From the NCBI GenBank assembly GCA_002385755.1, contig DGED01000065.1, forward strand, positions 16,733-26,408: a DNA stretch of 9,676 nt. Reading direction: 5' to 3'. Source of the stretch: Caryophanales bacterium UBA3935. Its GTDB lineage: Bacteria > Bacillota_I > Bacilli_A > ML615J-28 > CAG-698. Positions 8,846-9,676 of this stretch are shown piece by piece; the first letter of the stretch is position 1; every line of letters begins with the position of its first letter. The position numbers and the translations under genes were made by a program. The notes below the pieces were generated by a model. It had not been told where the DNA came from. It did no database searches and saw only the letters and a program-made list of their open reading frames with translations.

Positions 8846-9676
8846 TTACATAACCCTCTTTATATTTTTTGCTATATATTCCAACAGCGGGATAATCTTT
8901 TGATAATCCATGCGCGTCGGGCCGATTACGGCGATCGCGCCGCGTTCGCCGTTGGCGATCTCATAGGGAACGGTAATGACCGTGCAATCCTTCATCGCCT
9001 TGATAAAGTTCTCGGCGCCGATGCGGACGGTAAGGCCGTCTTCCGCCACCGAGATCGCCTTGAGAATCTCTTGGTTTTCGATGGCGTTGACAAATTCCTT
9101 GACTTTATCAATGTTTTGGAACTCGGGAAGGTTCATAATATTGCTTTGCCCGGAAAGAAAATACTTATCCTGAACCATCTCGGTGAAAATCCGCACGAAG
9201 GCGCTAATCAAGGTATTGTAATACTCGACAAACTGCCTTAAACCCGACTCGCGCAAGTGGGCGTTGATCGTCTCGTCGATTTTCGCAATCGGCGTGTCAT
9301 GAAGGAGATCGTTCAAAACGGTGATGACCCGTTCGATATCACGGGTGCTAATCTCCTCGGGAATCATGATTTTCTTGCTCTCGACGTAACCCTTGTCGGT
9401 CACGAGGAGGAGGACGGCATGATTCTCGGTCAACGACACGAACTGCAGTTTTTTAATCTTCGCGTTATAGCTCGTCGAACCCAATACGACCGCGGCGTAA
9501 TTGGTAAGATCGGTTACCAGCTGCATCGCTTCTTTAATCGCCTGCTCCCGGCTGATAAAATCGCGGGTAAAAATCTCGTCGATCATCGGGAAGTTTTCCT
9601 TGCTTTTGTCTCTTTCCGCCAAGATTTCCTTAACGTAGAACCGGTAGCCGGCTTCCGAAGGAATCCTCCCGCTCGA
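8846..9676 (-). CDS. hrcA: Heat-inducible transcription repressor HrcA (5' end cut by window)
   Basis: HrcA represses class I heat-shock operons by binding CIRCE operators, and the GroE chaperonin keeps it active. The frame is open from the window edge, so 276 residues are visible and the N-terminal winged-helix part (roughly the first 65-70 residues) is missing. The visible part opens with the family hallmark SSGRIPSEAGYRFYV, which precedes a TTG at 9622; that TTG is therefore internal and not the start. Other family motifs follow: LLLVTDKGYVESKKI, then FLSGQSNIMNLPEF, then VRIGAENF and GAIAVIGPTRMDYQKIIPLLEYI near the C-terminus. It stops with TAA one base before grpE, so the two are probably co-translated. 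The CIRCE site that would control this operon should lie upstream of the window; I found no inverted repeat of that type inside it. The identification is secure. Confidence 0.96.
   Translation of the reverse strand, partial: SSGRIPSEAGYRFYVKEILAERDKSKENFPMIDEIFTRDFISREQAIKEAMQLVTDLTNYAAVVLGSTSYNAKIKKLQFVSLTENHAVLLLVTDKGYVESKKIMIPEEISTRDIERVITVLNDLLHDTPIAKIDETINAHLRESGLRQFVEYYNTLISAFVRIFTEMVQDKYFLSGQSNIMNLPEFQNIDKVKEFVNAIENQEILKAISVAEDGLTVRIGAENFIKAMKDCTVITVPYEIANGERGAIAVIGPTRMDYQKIIPLLEYIAKNIKRVM

Noticed and set aside
8846..9622. HrcA starting at the TTG at 9622.
   Set aside because: The frame continues upstream to the window edge and encodes the conserved SSGRIPSEAGYRFYV segment, so the gene is cut by the window and TTG is internal.

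Overview
The window looks like an ordinary housekeeping stretch from a Bacillota-type (monoderm) bacterium. Every gene lies on the minus strand, so transcription runs from high to low coordinates. Four points support the lineage. The heat-shock genes are in the order hrcA-grpE-dnaK-dnaJ. DnaK lacks the N-terminal insert of about two dozen residues found in diderm Hsp70s. The pairs rsmE-mtaB and cshB-nfo are typical of Bacilli. Shine-Dalgarno sites and sigma-A-like promoters are readable. TGA ends two genes (cshB, nfo) and does not interrupt any, so this is the standard bacterial code and not the TGA=Trp code of many Mollicutes. Base composition is balanced to somewhat GC-rich. I cannot name a genus.

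Region 1 (9676 to 5231) is the class I heat-shock operon: hrcA (5' end cut by the window), grpE, dnaK and dnaJ. The genes are tightly packed: 1 nt, an 8-nt overlap, then 27 nt. A clear Rho-independent terminator (5256-5231) follows dnaJ. The CIRCE operator expected for HrcA would lie upstream of hrcA, outside the window; I see no copy inside it.

Region 2 (5225 to 4783) is a separate one-gene unit. It has an extended -10 sigma-A-type promoter (TTGTAT, 17 nt, TATAAT), a short leader, a 105-residue protein with about three membrane segments that I do not recognise, and a hairpin terminator. It sits where many Bacilli carry prmA, between dnaJ and rsmE.

Region 3 (4786 to 1) begins with a likely promoter whose -35 region overlaps the preceding terminator's T-tract. 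It reads into a compact unit: rsmE (16S rRNA m3U1498 methyltransferase), mtaB (tRNA ms2t6A37 methylthiotransferase), cshB (DEAD-box RNA helicase, TTG start), nfo (endonuclease IV) and rmuC (3' end cut by the window). Junctions are 1 nt, 8-nt overlap, 4-nt overlap and 4 nt, which points to translational coupling. The first three genes act on RNA and the last two concern DNA repair and maintenance.

I found no mobile element, CRISPR array, tRNA, rRNA or defence system, and no intergenic stretch over 300 bases. The only gene of unknown function is the small membrane protein, which is the main point worth a second look.
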